Assembly: GCA_025057975.1 (NCBI GenBank)
Contig: JANWUV010000003.1
Location: 62,001 to 126,000, forward strand
DNA length: 64,000 nucleotides
DNA from: Chloracidobacterium sp.
Lineage (GTDB): Bacteria > Acidobacteriota > Blastocatellia > Chloracidobacteriales > Chloracidobacteriaceae
Direction of reading: 5' to 3'
Below the pieces are notes generated by a model that saw only the letters and a list, made by a program, of their open reading frames with translations, ran no database searches and was not told the origin of the DNA. Every line of letters starts with the position of its first letter. Position 1 is the first letter of the stretch. The position numbers were made by a program, and so were the translations under genes. Of the stretch, positions 35,159-44,143 are shown piece after piece.

Positions 35159-36622
35159 CTAGTCTTCTCCTTGCGCCTTCGTATAACCCGCCTCGCCGTT
35201 AAACTCTTGCAGTTTCTCGATGTGCATCCAGCGGTATTGCGCGCCGATGCGTTGTACCAACTCAAGAATCTGCGCGTCCGTTACATCGCTCGCCGCGTCG
35301 CGCCCAATGAAGCGGCAACGGTAATGATCCACGCAGTCCGTCATCGCGCCAACCGACGGATAGACCTTTGTCCCCCGATTAGAGATCATCTTGAGCTTGA
35401 GCGCTGTTCCTTCCGCCAATGCCTCCAACGCCGGACCCAGTTGCTCCGGCAACTGCCCGGTCTCGACAAAAAGATCCGCGCCGACGGTACGCCGAACTTC
35501 CACCTTTACTACATCCGGCGTAGACGGAAATACCGGCATCTGAAGCGGTTTGTAATCACGCACACGCCAGTTCTCCGACTTTTTGCCGAGGTTGGCGATG
35601 ATGGCGTCGGTGAAGGCGCGCGTCCCGACGGCTTTTTCATCCCCGACGACATCACGGGTCAGGATGCCCTGCTCAAGCGTGACAAGCAGCGCGTGTTCGA
35701 TTTTAGCGGCGGCTTCAAACTCACCCAGATGCCGCAGCATCATCACGCCCGACAGCAGCACCGCCGTCGGATTGATGACATCCTTGCCGGCGTACTTCGG
35801 CGCTGAGCCGTGGACGGCCTCGAAAATCGCCACTTCACTGCCGATGTTCGCCGACGGCGCAAAGCCCAAGCCGCCGATGAGTCCTGACGTGAGATCGCTG
35901 ATGATGTCCCCGTTCATGTTCGTGGTGACGATGACATCAAACTGCTCGGGCCGTTTCACAAGCTGATGCGCGCAGTTGTCAATGATGATATGGTTGGCTT
36001 CAATGTCGGGGTATTCCGGCGCAATGGCCTCGAAGGTGCGTTTGAGCATGCCTTCGGTCTGCTTCATGATGTTGGACTTTGTGGCGCAGTGTACTCTCGT
36101 TCGCCCTTCTGAACGGGCCAATTCAAACGCCAACCGAACAACCTTCTCACAGCCCTTGCGCGAAATCAGCTTCAAACACTGCGCCACGCCCGGCGTCTGC
36201 ATGTGCTCGATGCCAGCGTAGAGGTCCTCAACGTTTTCACGCACAACGACCAGATCAAGCCGCCGACCGGTGAAGGGCGTAACGACGCCCGGCATTTCAC
36301 GCACCGGGCGAATATTCCCGTAAGTCTCAAACAACTTCCGCAAGGTGACGTTAGCGCTCTTCTCACCGAAGCCGACCGGCGTTTCCAGCGGCCCTTTGAG
36401 CACGACGCGCGTTTTCGTAATGGATTCAATCGTTTCAGGCAGAACACCCGACGGCACGCCCTGCTGAAAAACACTCGCTCCGGCGGCGCGTTCTTCCCAG
36501 GCCACCGCCGCGCCGGCCGCCTCAATAATGCGCCGTGTCGCCGCAATGCACTCCGGTCCGATGCCGTCCCCCGGAATGAGCGTCACCAGTTTTTTGCCGT
36601 CCTCCGTGATATGAAACTTCAT
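35159..36622 (-). CDS. icd: NADP-dependent isocitrate dehydrogenase, long (Thermus/Rickettsia-type) form
   Basis: 487 residues. It oxidatively decarboxylates isocitrate to 2-oxoglutarate in the TCA cycle. Visible are LIPGDGIGPE, the substrate Ser/Asn region GEKSANVTLRK, RENVEDLYAGIEH, and the metal/NADP region NMNGDIISDLTSGLIGGLG and EAVHGSAPKYAGKDVINPT. Lys-Tyr after GSAP is the NADP signature; NAD-type enzymes have Asp-Ile there. About 140 residues beyond the catalytic domain form the C-terminal extension of the long form. A good promoter and a GTACG inverted repeat lie upstream. Confidence 0.94.
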   Translation of the reverse strand: MKFHITEDGKKLVTLIPGDGIGPECIAATRRIIEAAGAAVAWEERAAGASVFQQGVPSGVLPETIESITKTRVVLKGPLETPVGFGEKSANVTLRKLFETYGNIRPVREMPGVVTPFTGRRLDLVVVRENVEDLYAGIEHMQTPGVAQCLKLISRKGCEKVVRLAFELARSEGRTRVHCATKSNIMKQTEGMLKRTFEAIAPEYPDIEANHIIIDNCAHQLVKRPEQFDVIVTTNMNGDIISDLTSGLIGGLGFAPSANIGSEVAIFEAVHGSAPKYAGKDVINPTAVLLSGVMMLRHLGEFEAAAKIEHALLVTLEQGILTRDVVGDEKAVGTRAFTDAIIANLGKKSENWRVRDYKPLQMPVFPSTPDVVKVEVRRTVGADLFVETGQLPEQLGPALEALAEGTALKLKMISNRGTKVYPSVGAMTDCVDHYRCRFIGRDAASDVTDAQILELVQRIGAQYRWMHIEKLQEFNGEAGYTKAQGED

Positions 36623-36647
36623 GGCGTTGATGACCTCAAAGGAAAAT

Positions 36648-36661
36648 GTACGAAAGCGTAC
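36648..36661. repeat. Inverted repeat GTACG-N4-CGTAC in the icd leader
   Basis: A perfect 5-base inverted repeat with a 4-base spacer, lying about 12-25 bases downstream of the predicted icd -10 element, a possible operator position. Confidence 0.4.
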
Positions 36662-36673
36662 GAATATGGCGCG

Positions 36674-36702
36674 AGTCTAGTGTGCTTCATGAGAACGGTC
36701 AA
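36674..36702 (-). promoter_or_regulatory. Sigma-70-type promoter for icd
   Basis: On the minus strand TTGACC (36702-36697), exact 17-base spacer, TAGACT (36679-36674). The icd ATG is 52 bases further on. Confidence 0.6.
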
Positions 36703-36882
36703 GGAAGTGCGACGGCGCGCCGACCTGTAGGCAGCCTGTCGCTGGTCTGATGCCAAGGGACATACTGCCGCTTGTGTGGAGAGCGTAGGAGTTTGGCGCG
36801 CTTACTGAAATGAAACAGAAGCCGCCGAACAACTCTTTTGATATGCTCGTTCGCTGAATCGAGGAGGTTGTCCGAGGTCGCT

Positions 36883-37335
36883 GTGGAAAGTATCGCGCGG
36901 TTGATTCCCGATGTGATCAAGTTCGCCGATGGGCAGGCGGATGTTGTTTCCGCCGCCTGCTGCGCCGCGTGGGGATTGGCTGTTGGTGACGCAACGCTCA
37001 AGGTCAGTCGAGCGATAACGCTGACCGACCGAACCCTCACCGTGGCAGTGCAGGACGCCCGCTGGAAACGCCAACTGGAGGCGCTTGCCCCCCAGATCCT
37101 CTTCCGCCTCAACAGCATCTTGCGGCAGCCGCTGGTGACGCGAATTCACCTTGTCGTGGATCGGCGGTTTGTCGCCCGTACGCCGTCGCGTGCGGCGTCA
37201 CCACTGCCGGCGGCGATGCGCCCTGAACTGCTCCCTGAAGAGATTGTCGCCGGCGCACAAGCCATTGCCGACGAAGACCTGCGTACACAGTTCCTCCGCT
37301 TGGCGGCCGTGTGTCTGGGCCGCGGTTGCGGGTAG
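36883..37335 (+). CDS. DUF721/DciA-like protein
   Basis: 150 residues. The core LKVSRAITLTDRTLTVAVQD followed by ARWKRQLEALAPQILFRLNS and RIHLVVD matches the DUF721 domain of DciA, which loads the replicative helicase DnaB in many bacteria. Assignment as the true DciA is likely but rests on the domain only. GTG 36883 is chosen because GAGG lies 7 bases upstream and GAGGAGG at 36861; a TTG at 36838 would add 15 unlikely residues. The 260 bases between it and icd hold the icd promoter and repeat. A subtilase gene follows. Confidence 0.75.
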   Translation: MESIARLIPDVIKFADGQADVVSAACCAAWGLAVGDATLKVSRAITLTDRTLTVAVQDARWKRQLEALAPQILFRLNSILRQPLVTRIHLVVDRRFVARTPSRAASPLPAAMRPELLPEEIVAGAQAIADEDLRTQFLRLAAVCLGRGCG

Positions 37336-37472
37336 GCGTCACTCCCGCTGCGCGCTGCGGCGGTGATAGATGCACGACCCTGAGGCCAACGGTAAAATCC
37401 TACCTGCTTGGCCACATCTTGCGCGGTAGCTTCACCTCCACCCGTCTGGGGCGGGCAAAGTCATACGCTTTC

Positions 37473-38840
37473 ATGTTTCTTTGCGCTGTTTGCCACTACG
37501 CGCTGGATGACGAGCTGCGGGTTGACCCCTCCACGATGTCGCGCTTGTCGCGCGACTTGCTCCATCTCAATCTACCGTACTGGGATGAGCAGGAGGGCAT
37601 CTGCCGGGACTGTTTTGACCGCTTCGCGCATGCGCGCGCACGAGTCAGTCTGTATCTGCCCTCAGCCGACGGGGCGGCGCTCCCTCGCTTCAAAATCCTT
37701 CCGACGCCATTACGGTTGGGCGCGAGTCCGCGCTATACGGGACGCGGCGTCACCATCGCATTTCTCGATTCCGGCTTTTATGCTCACCCAGACATTACCC
37801 AGCCAGTCAACCGCATTCTGCACTACCACAACATCCTGACGCGCCGCGCCAACCCAGCCGAGTTATCCACGCCGGATGAATCCAGTTGGCACGGTTTGAT
37901 GACTTCGGTTGTGGCGGCGGGGAATGGCTTTCTCTCTAAGGGGCTGTACCGTGGGATCGCCTCTAGCGCCAAACTGGTACTGGTCAAGGTCGGCACAACG
38001 CGCCGGATTTACCACGACGACATTCGGCGCGGCCTGGATTGGGTGTATCGCAACCGTGAACGCTTTGGCATCCGTATCGTCAACCTGTCGTGCGGCGGCG
38101 ACTATGAGGCGTCCTACCTTGAAGATGCCCTCTCCCAGTCAGCCGAACGACTGGTCAAAGCCGGTGTCGTCGTGGTGGCGGCCAGCGGCAATGCCGGACA
38201 CCAAGCGGAACATCCGGTGCTGCCGCCCGCTAGCGCTCCGTCAGTCATCGCCGTCGGCGGCTTCGACGACAAGAATACGCTTGACCCCAACGAACACGAT
38301 GTCTACCACTCCAGCTACGGCGTCACGCCCGACGGTCTTCAGAAGCCGGAAGTCATTGCGCCCAGCATTTGGATTGCTGCACCGATTTTGCCAGGCACGC
38401 CGACGGCCCAGCAGGCCGCACTCTACGAAAAGCTCACGCACGCGCCGGACAGCGAACTCAAGTCGCTTCTAGCGCAGCACGCCGGCATTGATCCTGAATT
38501 GGACGCGGCCGCCCACCTTGAGCCGTACCAACTCCGTCTTCTTGTGGAAGGCAAAATGCGCAATGAGAAGGTCATCTCCGGCCACTACAAACACGTGGAC
38601 GGCACCTCCTTCGCCGCGCCGATTGTCTCCTCGATTGTGGCGCAGATGCTGGAAGTCAACCCGCGCCTCACGCCACAGCAAGTCAAGCGAATTCTCATCC
38701 GTACAGCGCGGCGACTCCCAAACGTTGATCCCGACCGCCAAGGATGGGGCGTGGTCAACGCCCGGCTGGCGGTCGCCGCTGCCCTCAACGGGGGCGACAC
38801 ACCAAGGTTAGGGAACTACCTCCACCTCAACGGAGTTTGA
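37473..38840 (+). CDS. Cytoplasmic subtilisin-like (S8) protease with N-terminal zinc-finger-like motif
   Basis: 455 residues, no signal peptide. Residues 1-50 carry two CxxC pairs (C4/C7 and C44/C47) that probably bind zinc. The S8 domain has all catalytic residues: D99 in AFLDSGFYAHPD, H140 in SSWHGLMTSVVAAG, N240 in AASGNAGHQ and S379 in GTSFAAPIVSSI. An insert of about 75 residues between the oxyanion Asn strand and the catalytic Ser is mostly helical. Without a secretion signal it should act in the cytosol. The frame is open upstream to 37311, but ATG 37473 puts the Cys motif at the N-terminus. The 3' end overlaps the FN3 lipoprotein gene by 33 bases, tail to tail. Confidence 0.87.
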   Translation: MFLCAVCHYALDDELRVDPSTMSRLSRDLLHLNLPYWDEQEGICRDCFDRFAHARARVSLYLPSADGAALPRFKILPTPLRLGASPRYTGRGVTIAFLDSGFYAHPDITQPVNRILHYHNILTRRANPAELSTPDESSWHGLMTSVVAAGNGFLSKGLYRGIASSAKLVLVKVGTTRRIYHDDIRRGLDWVYRNRERFGIRIVNLSCGGDYEASYLEDALSQSAERLVKAGVVVVAASGNAGHQAEHPVLPPASAPSVIAVGGFDDKNTLDPNEHDVYHSSYGVTPDGLQKPEVIAPSIWIAAPILPGTPTAQQAALYEKLTHAPDSELKSLLAQHAGIDPELDAAAHLEPYQLRLLVEGKMRNEKVISGHYKHVDGTSFAAPIVSSIVAQMLEVNPRLTPQQVKRILIRTARRLPNVDPDRQGWGVVNARLAVAAALNGGDTPRLGNYLHLNGV

Positions 38841-39863
38841 GGGCGCGCTTTCATTGCCGAAAATATCTACCGCTGTCACGAAATACCGATAGAGCTTGCC
38901 GCCGATGCCGGTGCGATCCTGAAACGTCGTGCGCTGAATGGGCGTCGGCGTCAGCTTGATCGGCGGAGACGCCTTCCCTGGCTCGCTCTCAACCTCGCTC
39001 CGATAAATGAGATAGCCGCGCAGGTCGGTTTCCGTATTCGCCGGAAAAAACAAATTCACCAACCCGGCAGCCGAAGCGCCGGTTACATTGGTTGGCGCGG
39101 CCGGTGGGAAGGTGTCTACTGGGCGCACCTGCAACGGCGGTGTGTCCTGACTTTCAATCAGTTCGCCGCGAACAAGGCTGACCGCCCGCACAACGTACTC
39201 GTACGTTTCCCCAAACACAAAGTCAGTATCGGCGAAGGTTGGAGCGGTCAACGGCACGTCATTGCGCCGCGAGAGCACTCCACCGTCCGTTCGCCGCCGA
39301 TAGACATTGAACTGCACATCGGCGGCTGGCGAGCCGTCGAGGTTGCTGGTGGGCGGGCGCCACGTTAGGCGCACGGCGTCCTGCGTGACTTCGGCGCGCA
39401 GTTCGTCGGGTGGTTGCGCAACAGCCGCCGCCGGATAAACGACGGCATAACTCGACAACGGAGACGGCCGCCCCTGGGCGTCCACCAAGCGCACGGCGTA
39501 CCGAATCCGTCGGCCGGACCAACCGGCGTCTTGCGGGTCAAATCGGTCAGTGTAGGTTACCGACACAGCCGCCGCCAACGCCGCCTCATCAAGGAAGCCG
39601 ATCAGCCGCGCCTCGCGCAGGAAAACGTCTTCCGGCAGCGCCGGCGGCGCATCGCGCGGTTCAACACGGCGCAGAACCTCGGCACGCACCGCCCGCGCCG
39701 GTCTGGTAAAGCGCAAAACGATCTGCTCACCGTACTGCGTGACGGTTAGGTCGCCAGCCGCCGCCAATGTAAAGCGCGGCGGCGGAACCGGCGGGCCGAC
39801 CTTGGCGCAGCCAAACCCGCCGACGACGGCGGCCAATCCACTCCACACCAGCCCCAACTGCAT
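38808..39863 (-). CDS. Lipoprotein with fibronectin type III repeats
   Basis: 351 residues. The N-terminus (MQLGLVWSGLAAVVGGFGC) is a lipoprotein signal peptide with Cys19, followed by a Pro-rich spacer. About three FN3-like beta-sandwich units follow, for example VTQDAVRLTWRPPTSNLDGS and PPAAPTNVTGASAAGLVNLF, each with the Trp/Tyr core pattern; the last ends GKLYRYFVTAVDIFGNESAP. Such proteins are surface-binding or structural. The frame extends upstream through hslU; only the part from ATG 39863 is real. It follows hslU by 19 bases, so it is co-transcribed. Confidence 0.82.
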   Translation of the reverse strand: MQLGLVWSGLAAVVGGFGCAKVGPPVPPPRFTLAAAGDLTVTQYGEQIVLRFTRPARAVRAEVLRRVEPRDAPPALPEDVFLREARLIGFLDEAALAAAVSVTYTDRFDPQDAGWSGRRIRYAVRLVDAQGRPSPLSSYAVVYPAAAVAQPPDELRAEVTQDAVRLTWRPPTSNLDGSPAADVQFNVYRRRTDGGVLSRRNDVPLTAPTFADTDFVFGETYEYVVRAVSLVRGELIESQDTPPLQVRPVDTFPPAAPTNVTGASAAGLVNLFFPANTETDLRGYLIYRSEVESEPGKASPPIKLTPTPIQRTTFQDRTGIGGKLYRYFVTAVDIFGNESAPSNSVEVEVVP

Positions 39864-39882
39864 CCAGCGCCGGACTGCCCGG

Positions 39883-41268
39883 CTACAGGATGTACTTGCT
39901 GAGGTCTTCATTCTGGACGATGTCGGCCAACACCTTGCGGACGTATTCGGCGTCCACCCTAAAGTGTTTGTTTTCCAAATCCGGCGCAGCGAAGGAAACC
40001 TCGTCCAGCACCTTTTCCATGACCGTATGCAGCCGGCGCGCGCCGATATTTTCAGTGTTTTGGTTGACCGTGTAAGCGAAGTCGGCCACTGCTTCAATGG
40101 CGTCTTCAGTGATTTCCAAGGTGACGCCTTCGGTTTCAAGCAGGGCGACGTACTGCCGAATCAGCGAGTTGCGCGGTTCTGTCAAAATCCGTTTGAAGTC
40201 TTCCTTGGTCAGCGGGTCCAGATTGACACGAATCGGAAACCGCCCTTGGAGTTCCGGAATCAGATCGGAAGGTTTGGAAACATGAAACGCTCCAGCGGCG
40301 ATAAACAGGATATGGTCAGTGCGCACCATGCCGTAGCGCGTGTTGACCGTTGTGCCTTCAATGATCGGCAGGATATCGCGCTGGACGCCCTCGCGGGAGA
40401 CATCTGGGCCGCTGCCGTTTTCGCGTCCGGCGATTTTGTCAATTTCGTCAAGAAAGACAATACCGGACTCTTCGACGCGCTCAACCGCCAGCCGCGCCAC
40501 CTGATCCATGTCCACCAGCTTTTGTTCCTCTTCTTGCACGAGGTACTCAATGGCTTCACTGACGGACATCTTACGCAGCTTAGTGCGTGTGCCTGGAAAG
40601 AGGCCAGACAGCATGTCGCGGAGGTTGATGTCCATCTCCTCGACGCCCTGCGGCGTGATGATTTCGATGCCGGACGGGAAGCTACGCTCCTTGACCTCAA
40701 TTTCGACAATCCGATTGTCGAGCTTCCCTTCCCGCAACTGCTGGCGGAGTTTTTCGCGCGTCCGCTGAAAGGCGGCTTCGTCTTCCGGTAGGACTGATTC
40801 GCCGTCCCGGCGTGCCGGTAACAAGATGTCCAGCAGACGTTCCTCGGCGTTTTGGCGTGCCTTTTCTTCGACTTCGGCGATTTTTTCCTCGCGCACCAAG
40901 TCAACCGCAATGTCCACCAGATCGCGGATGATGGATTCCACATCCCGCCCGACATAGCCAACTTCGGTGAACTTGGAGGCTTCCACCTTGAGAAACGGTG
41001 AGTTGGCTAGACGAGCCAGACGACGGGCGATTTCCGTCTTCCCGACGCCGGTAGAGCCAATCATGATGATGTTTTTTGGGATAACATCCTGAGCGAGGTC
41101 GGGCGGCAGCTTCTGGCGGCGTACCCGGTTGCGGAGCGCAATGGCAACGGCGCGCTTTGCCGCCGCTTGGCCAACCACATGCTTATCGAGTTCTTGAACA
41201 ATCTGACGGGGTGTAAGGTCGTCAAGTCGCGGCGTTTCTTCAACAGTACCGGGTAAGTAGATGACCAT
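39883..41268 (-). CDS. hslU: ATP-dependent protease ATPase subunit HslU
   Basis: 461 residues, the unfoldase of the HslUV protease. It starts with [17 protein letters not shown], has Walker [10 protein letters not shown], the pore-loop [16 protein letters not shown], Walker [12 protein letters not shown], the long I-domain (about 150-250), sensor GRFPIRV and the C-terminal tail ending DLSKYIL, the segment that activates HslV. HslV, normally just upstream, is not in the window; the flanking genes are polA and an FN3 lipoprotein. A promoter and a hairpin lie in the 200 bases upstream. Confidence 0.95.
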   Translation of the reverse strand: MVIYLPGTVEETPRLDDLTPRQIVQELDKHVVGQAAAKRAVAIALRNRVRRQKLPPDLAQDVIPKNIIMIGSTGVGKTEIARRLARLANSPFLKVEASKFTEVGYVGRDVESIIRDLVDIAVDLVREEKIAEVEEKARQNAEERLLDILLPARRDGESVLPEDEAAFQRTREKLRQQLREGKLDNRIVEIEVKERSFPSGIEIITPQGVEEMDINLRDMLSGLFPGTRTKLRKMSVSEAIEYLVQEEEQKLVDMDQVARLAVERVEESGIVFLDEIDKIAGRENGSGPDVSREGVQRDILPIIEGTTVNTRYGMVRTDHILFIAAGAFHVSKPSDLIPELQGRFPIRVNLDPLTKEDFKRILTEPRNSLIRQYVALLETEGVTLEITEDAIEAVADFAYTVNQNTENIGARRLHTVMEKVLDEVSFAAPDLENKHFRVDAEYVRKVLADIVQNEDLSKYIL

Positions 41269-41331
41269 GGAGGTAACGACGCAGAGGCTTCACTTGAGAA
41301 TGAACGTTCCCGCCGAGCAGCCGGCGGCAGC

Positions 41332-41357
41332 GTAGGCGGAACCTTGGCCGCCTACGT
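41332..41357. repeat. Perfect 9-bp inverted repeat at the predicted hslU transcription start
   Basis: CGTAGGCGG (41332-41340), 8-base loop, CCGCCTACG (41349-41357). It starts about 4 bases after the predicted -10 on the minus strand, so it may be an operator or a 5'-end mRNA hairpin. Confidence 0.5.
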
Positions 41358-41360
41358 GCA

Positions 41361-41388
41361 CATAATCTGATTGGCCCGGCTTGTCAAC
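41361..41388 (-). promoter_or_regulatory. Promoter candidate for hslU
   Basis: Minus strand TTGACA (41388-41383), 16-base spacer, TTATGT (41366-41361). The -35 is perfect, the -10 weak. Confidence 0.45.
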
Positions 41389-41470
41389 GGACGAACGGCA
41401 ATGCCGCGCCTCTCCCATTACAGGCTTCCACTGCATTCACATCTAAAGTCGGATGGAAAGCCTTGCAACT

Positions 41471-44143
41471 CTACTTGGCGTCAAGCCAGTTCGCGCCGAT
41501 ACGGGTTTCCACAACCAGCGGGACGGTCAACGTCGCCACGCCTTCCATTGCCGTCTTGACCAGCGCCGCCACGCCCGGCGCATCCTCCGCCGGCGCTTCC
41601 AGCAGTAGTTCGTCGTGCACCTGCAACACCAACCGCGCTCGTGGAAAGACGCGCGGTAGTTGATCAGCGACCGCGATCATGGCCAGCTTCATCAAGTCCG
41701 CCGCCGTCCCCTGAATCGGCGCGTTGATGGCCTCCCGCTCGGCGCGCGCGCGCAGCGTGAAGTTCCGGCTCTGCAAGTCCGGCATGCGGCGTAAGCGCCC
41801 GTAAAGCGTCCGCACAACGCCCGTCCGCCGCGCTTGTTCCGGCGTCTCGTCCATATACCGCTTGATCCCCGGATAGGCGGCGAAATAGGCATCAATCGCC
41901 TTTTTGGCCTCCTTGCGCCCGATGCCGACGTTGCGCGCCAAACCGTACGCCCCAACGCCGTACGCAATCCCGAAGTTAGTCGCCTTGGCCAAGCGGCGGG
42001 TGGCGCGCAGCTCCTCCGGCGTCTGCGCGCCGAACACGTCGCGCGCCGTCCGCTCGTGAATATCTTCCCCAGCTTGAAAGGCGGCCGTCATGCGCGCATC
42101 GCCGGTGATGTGCGCTAGCAGACGCAGCTCAATCTGCGAGTAGTCAGCCGAAATAAGCAAGTTGCCCTCCTCGGCGACGAACGCCCGGCGCGTCCGACGG
42201 CCCAGCTCCGTCCGTACAGGAATGTTTTGCAGATTGGGTCGCACCGACGACAGGCGGCCGGTCGCCGTCACCGTCTGGGTGAACGTTGTGTGCAGACGGC
42301 CGGTCTTGGGATGAACCAAGCGGGGCAAGACAGTGACGTAGGTGTTGAGCAGCTTTTCGTACTCCCGGTACTCCAGAATCAACTTCGGCAAATCATACTT
42401 TTCCGCTAGCTCTTCAAGCACATCGGCGCTGGTCGAAATCCTGCCGGTCGCCGTCTTCTTTGAGGTTTCATAGTTGAGCCGTTCAAAGACTTCGGCCACC
42501 TGCTGCGGCGAGTTGATGTTGAATGGTCCGCCCGCCAGTTCGTGAATTTCGGTCGTCAGTCGTTCCAGTTCAGCCCGCAGTTCGGTCTCAAGCTCCGCGA
42601 GCGGCGTCGGCTCGATGCGGACGCCGGCGCACTCCATCTCGTACAACACCGGAATCAGCGGCAGTTCCATTGTTTCATAGACATTCAGCAAGCCCTCGTC
42701 GGTCAACTTTCTCCGCAGCGCTGACTGCAGGCGCGACACGACATCCGCCGGATCGAGCTGTGCGTATGCGGCGGCGTCCAACGCAAGGTGTGTTTCAGCC
42801 AACGCAGCCAACGTCAGACGTTCGGCCTTGACGCCCGGATCAAGCAGGTAGCCCGCGAGCAACACATCGTCGGTCAAACTTTCAAAGCGGAAGGTTCGCG
42901 TCGGATCGAGGGCGTACTCCGGCGAGGCTGCACCGTGGGGGGGACAGTTGATAAGGTACAGCGCCTGCTTAGCGTCGTAACCGGCTTTCTCGATCAAGCC
43001 GTTGGCGAGAACTTCCAGAAGGGCCGCCGTCGTTTCCGTGTCAAGCAGCGTCCGTTCAAAATGCAGTGCGTGACCGACGCCGAACGATAGACTGCCGCGC
43101 GTTACCACGCCGGCCTCATCTTCAAAATGAAAGGCGCAGCGGTCGCGCGCATACACGTTATCCAGAGCACGGCGGAGTTCCGCCGGGTTTGCGAGCGTTT
43201 GGTAGTTCGTCAGGATTTCAACTGTCGGCGTTGAGGATGGCACCGCCGCCGGAGCAACGAGCAGTTTGGCGAACTCGGCAGTGAGCGCCTTGAACTCTAA
43301 CCGAGAAAACAGCGCATGACAGGCGGCCGCATCCGGCGGACGGCTGCGAAAGGTTTCAAGATCGAGGACGACAGGCGCTTCGCGGCAAATCGTCACCAAC
43401 CGCTTAGCCAGTCGAATGGCCGCTTGGTGGTCGCGGAGCGCCTCGCGGTAGGTCTTGCGCGACACTTCGGCGTAACGCTCCAGCGCTGCGTCCAGCGAGC
43501 CGAACTGGCGAATAATCTGCACCGCCCCCTTTTCGCCAATTCCGGGAGCGCCGGGGATGTTGTCCGAACTGTCACCCCACAGGGCCAGCACGTCAACAAC
43601 CTGCTCCGGCGGAACCCCTATCCACGCCTCAACCCCGGCACGGTCGCACAGAACAAACTCGCCTGACTTGGTATCCACGCGCAGCAGACTGACGCCGTCG
43701 CCGACAAGCTGCGCCATGTCCTTGTCGTTGCTGACGATGACGGCCTCCAGCCCCTGCTCGACGGCGAGCCGCGCTAGCGTGCCGATCAAGTCGTCCGCCT
43801 CATAACCGTCCACTTTGACGCGCGCAATCCGCAGCGCGTCGCAGACTTCCTCAATGACCGGAATCTGTTCTTGGAGGTCTTCCGGCATCTCGGCGCGGTG
43901 GGCTTTGTAAGCGTCGTACCAAGCCTTGCGAAAGGACGGCGCGGCCGAGTCCATGGCCACGACGAGGTACTCCGGCGTGTAGGTCTTTTGCAGCTTGCGG
44001 AGAATTGAAGTAAACCCAAACACCGCGTTGGTGGGTTGCCCCGCTTGAGTCGCCAGCCCCCGCACGGCGTAGTAGGCGCGGTAAATGTGCGCCATGGCGT
44101 CCACTAGAAAGATTCGATGACGCGGCGCAGGCGCGGTGGTCAT
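41471..44143 (-). CDS. polA: DNA polymerase I
   Basis: 890 residues: 5'-nuclease domain (1-290; GYEADDLIGTLA, SNDKDMAQLV, GDSSDNIPG), a 3'-5' exonuclease-like region (about 305-490) and the family A polymerase domain. Polymerase motifs are intact: motif A DYSQIELRLLAHI, motif B RRLAKATNFGIAYG and motif C QVHDELLLEAP. In the exonuclease region the DxE of motif I reads H339-F-E341 and motif III is blurred, so proofreading is probably lost, as in Taq polymerase. It functions in Okazaki fragment processing and repair. A small ORF and the aminotransferase gene lie upstream on the same strand. Confidence 0.95.
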   Translation of the reverse strand: MTTAPAPRHRIFLVDAMAHIYRAYYAVRGLATQAGQPTNAVFGFTSILRKLQKTYTPEYLVVAMDSAAPSFRKAWYDAYKAHRAEMPEDLQEQIPVIEEVCDALRIARVKVDGYEADDLIGTLARLAVEQGLEAVIVSNDKDMAQLVGDGVSLLRVDTKSGEFVLCDRAGVEAWIGVPPEQVVDVLALWGDSSDNIPGAPGIGEKGAVQIIRQFGSLDAALERYAEVSRKTYREALRDHQAAIRLAKRLVTICREAPVVLDLETFRSRPPDAAACHALFSRLEFKALTAEFAKLLVAPAAVPSSTPTVEILTNYQTLANPAELRRALDNVYARDRCAFHFEDEAGVVTRGSLSFGVGHALHFERTLLDTETTAALLEVLANGLIEKAGYDAKQALYLINCPPHGAASPEYALDPTRTFRFESLTDDVLLAGYLLDPGVKAERLTLAALAETHLALDAAAYAQLDPADVVSRLQSALRRKLTDEGLLNVYETMELPLIPVLYEMECAGVRIEPTPLAELETELRAELERLTTEIHELAGGPFNINSPQQVAEVFERLNYETSKKTATGRISTSADVLEELAEKYDLPKLILEYREYEKLLNTYVTVLPRLVHPKTGRLHTTFTQTVTATGRLSSVRPNLQNIPVRTELGRRTRRAFVAEEGNLLISADYSQIELRLLAHITGDARMTAAFQAGEDIHERTARDVFGAQTPEELRATRRLAKATNFGIAYGVGAYGLARNVGIGRKEAKKAIDAYFAAYPGIKRYMDETPEQARRTGVVRTLYGRLRRMPDLQSRNFTLRARAEREAINAPIQGTAADLMKLAMIAVADQLPRVFPRARLVLQVHDELLLEAPAEDAPGVAALVKTAMEGVATLTVPLVVETRIGANWLDAK

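Noticed and set aside
39864-40139. N-terminal extension of the FN3 lipoprotein into hslU
   Set aside because: It is the shadow of hslU in another frame; a lipoprotein signal starts at 39863.
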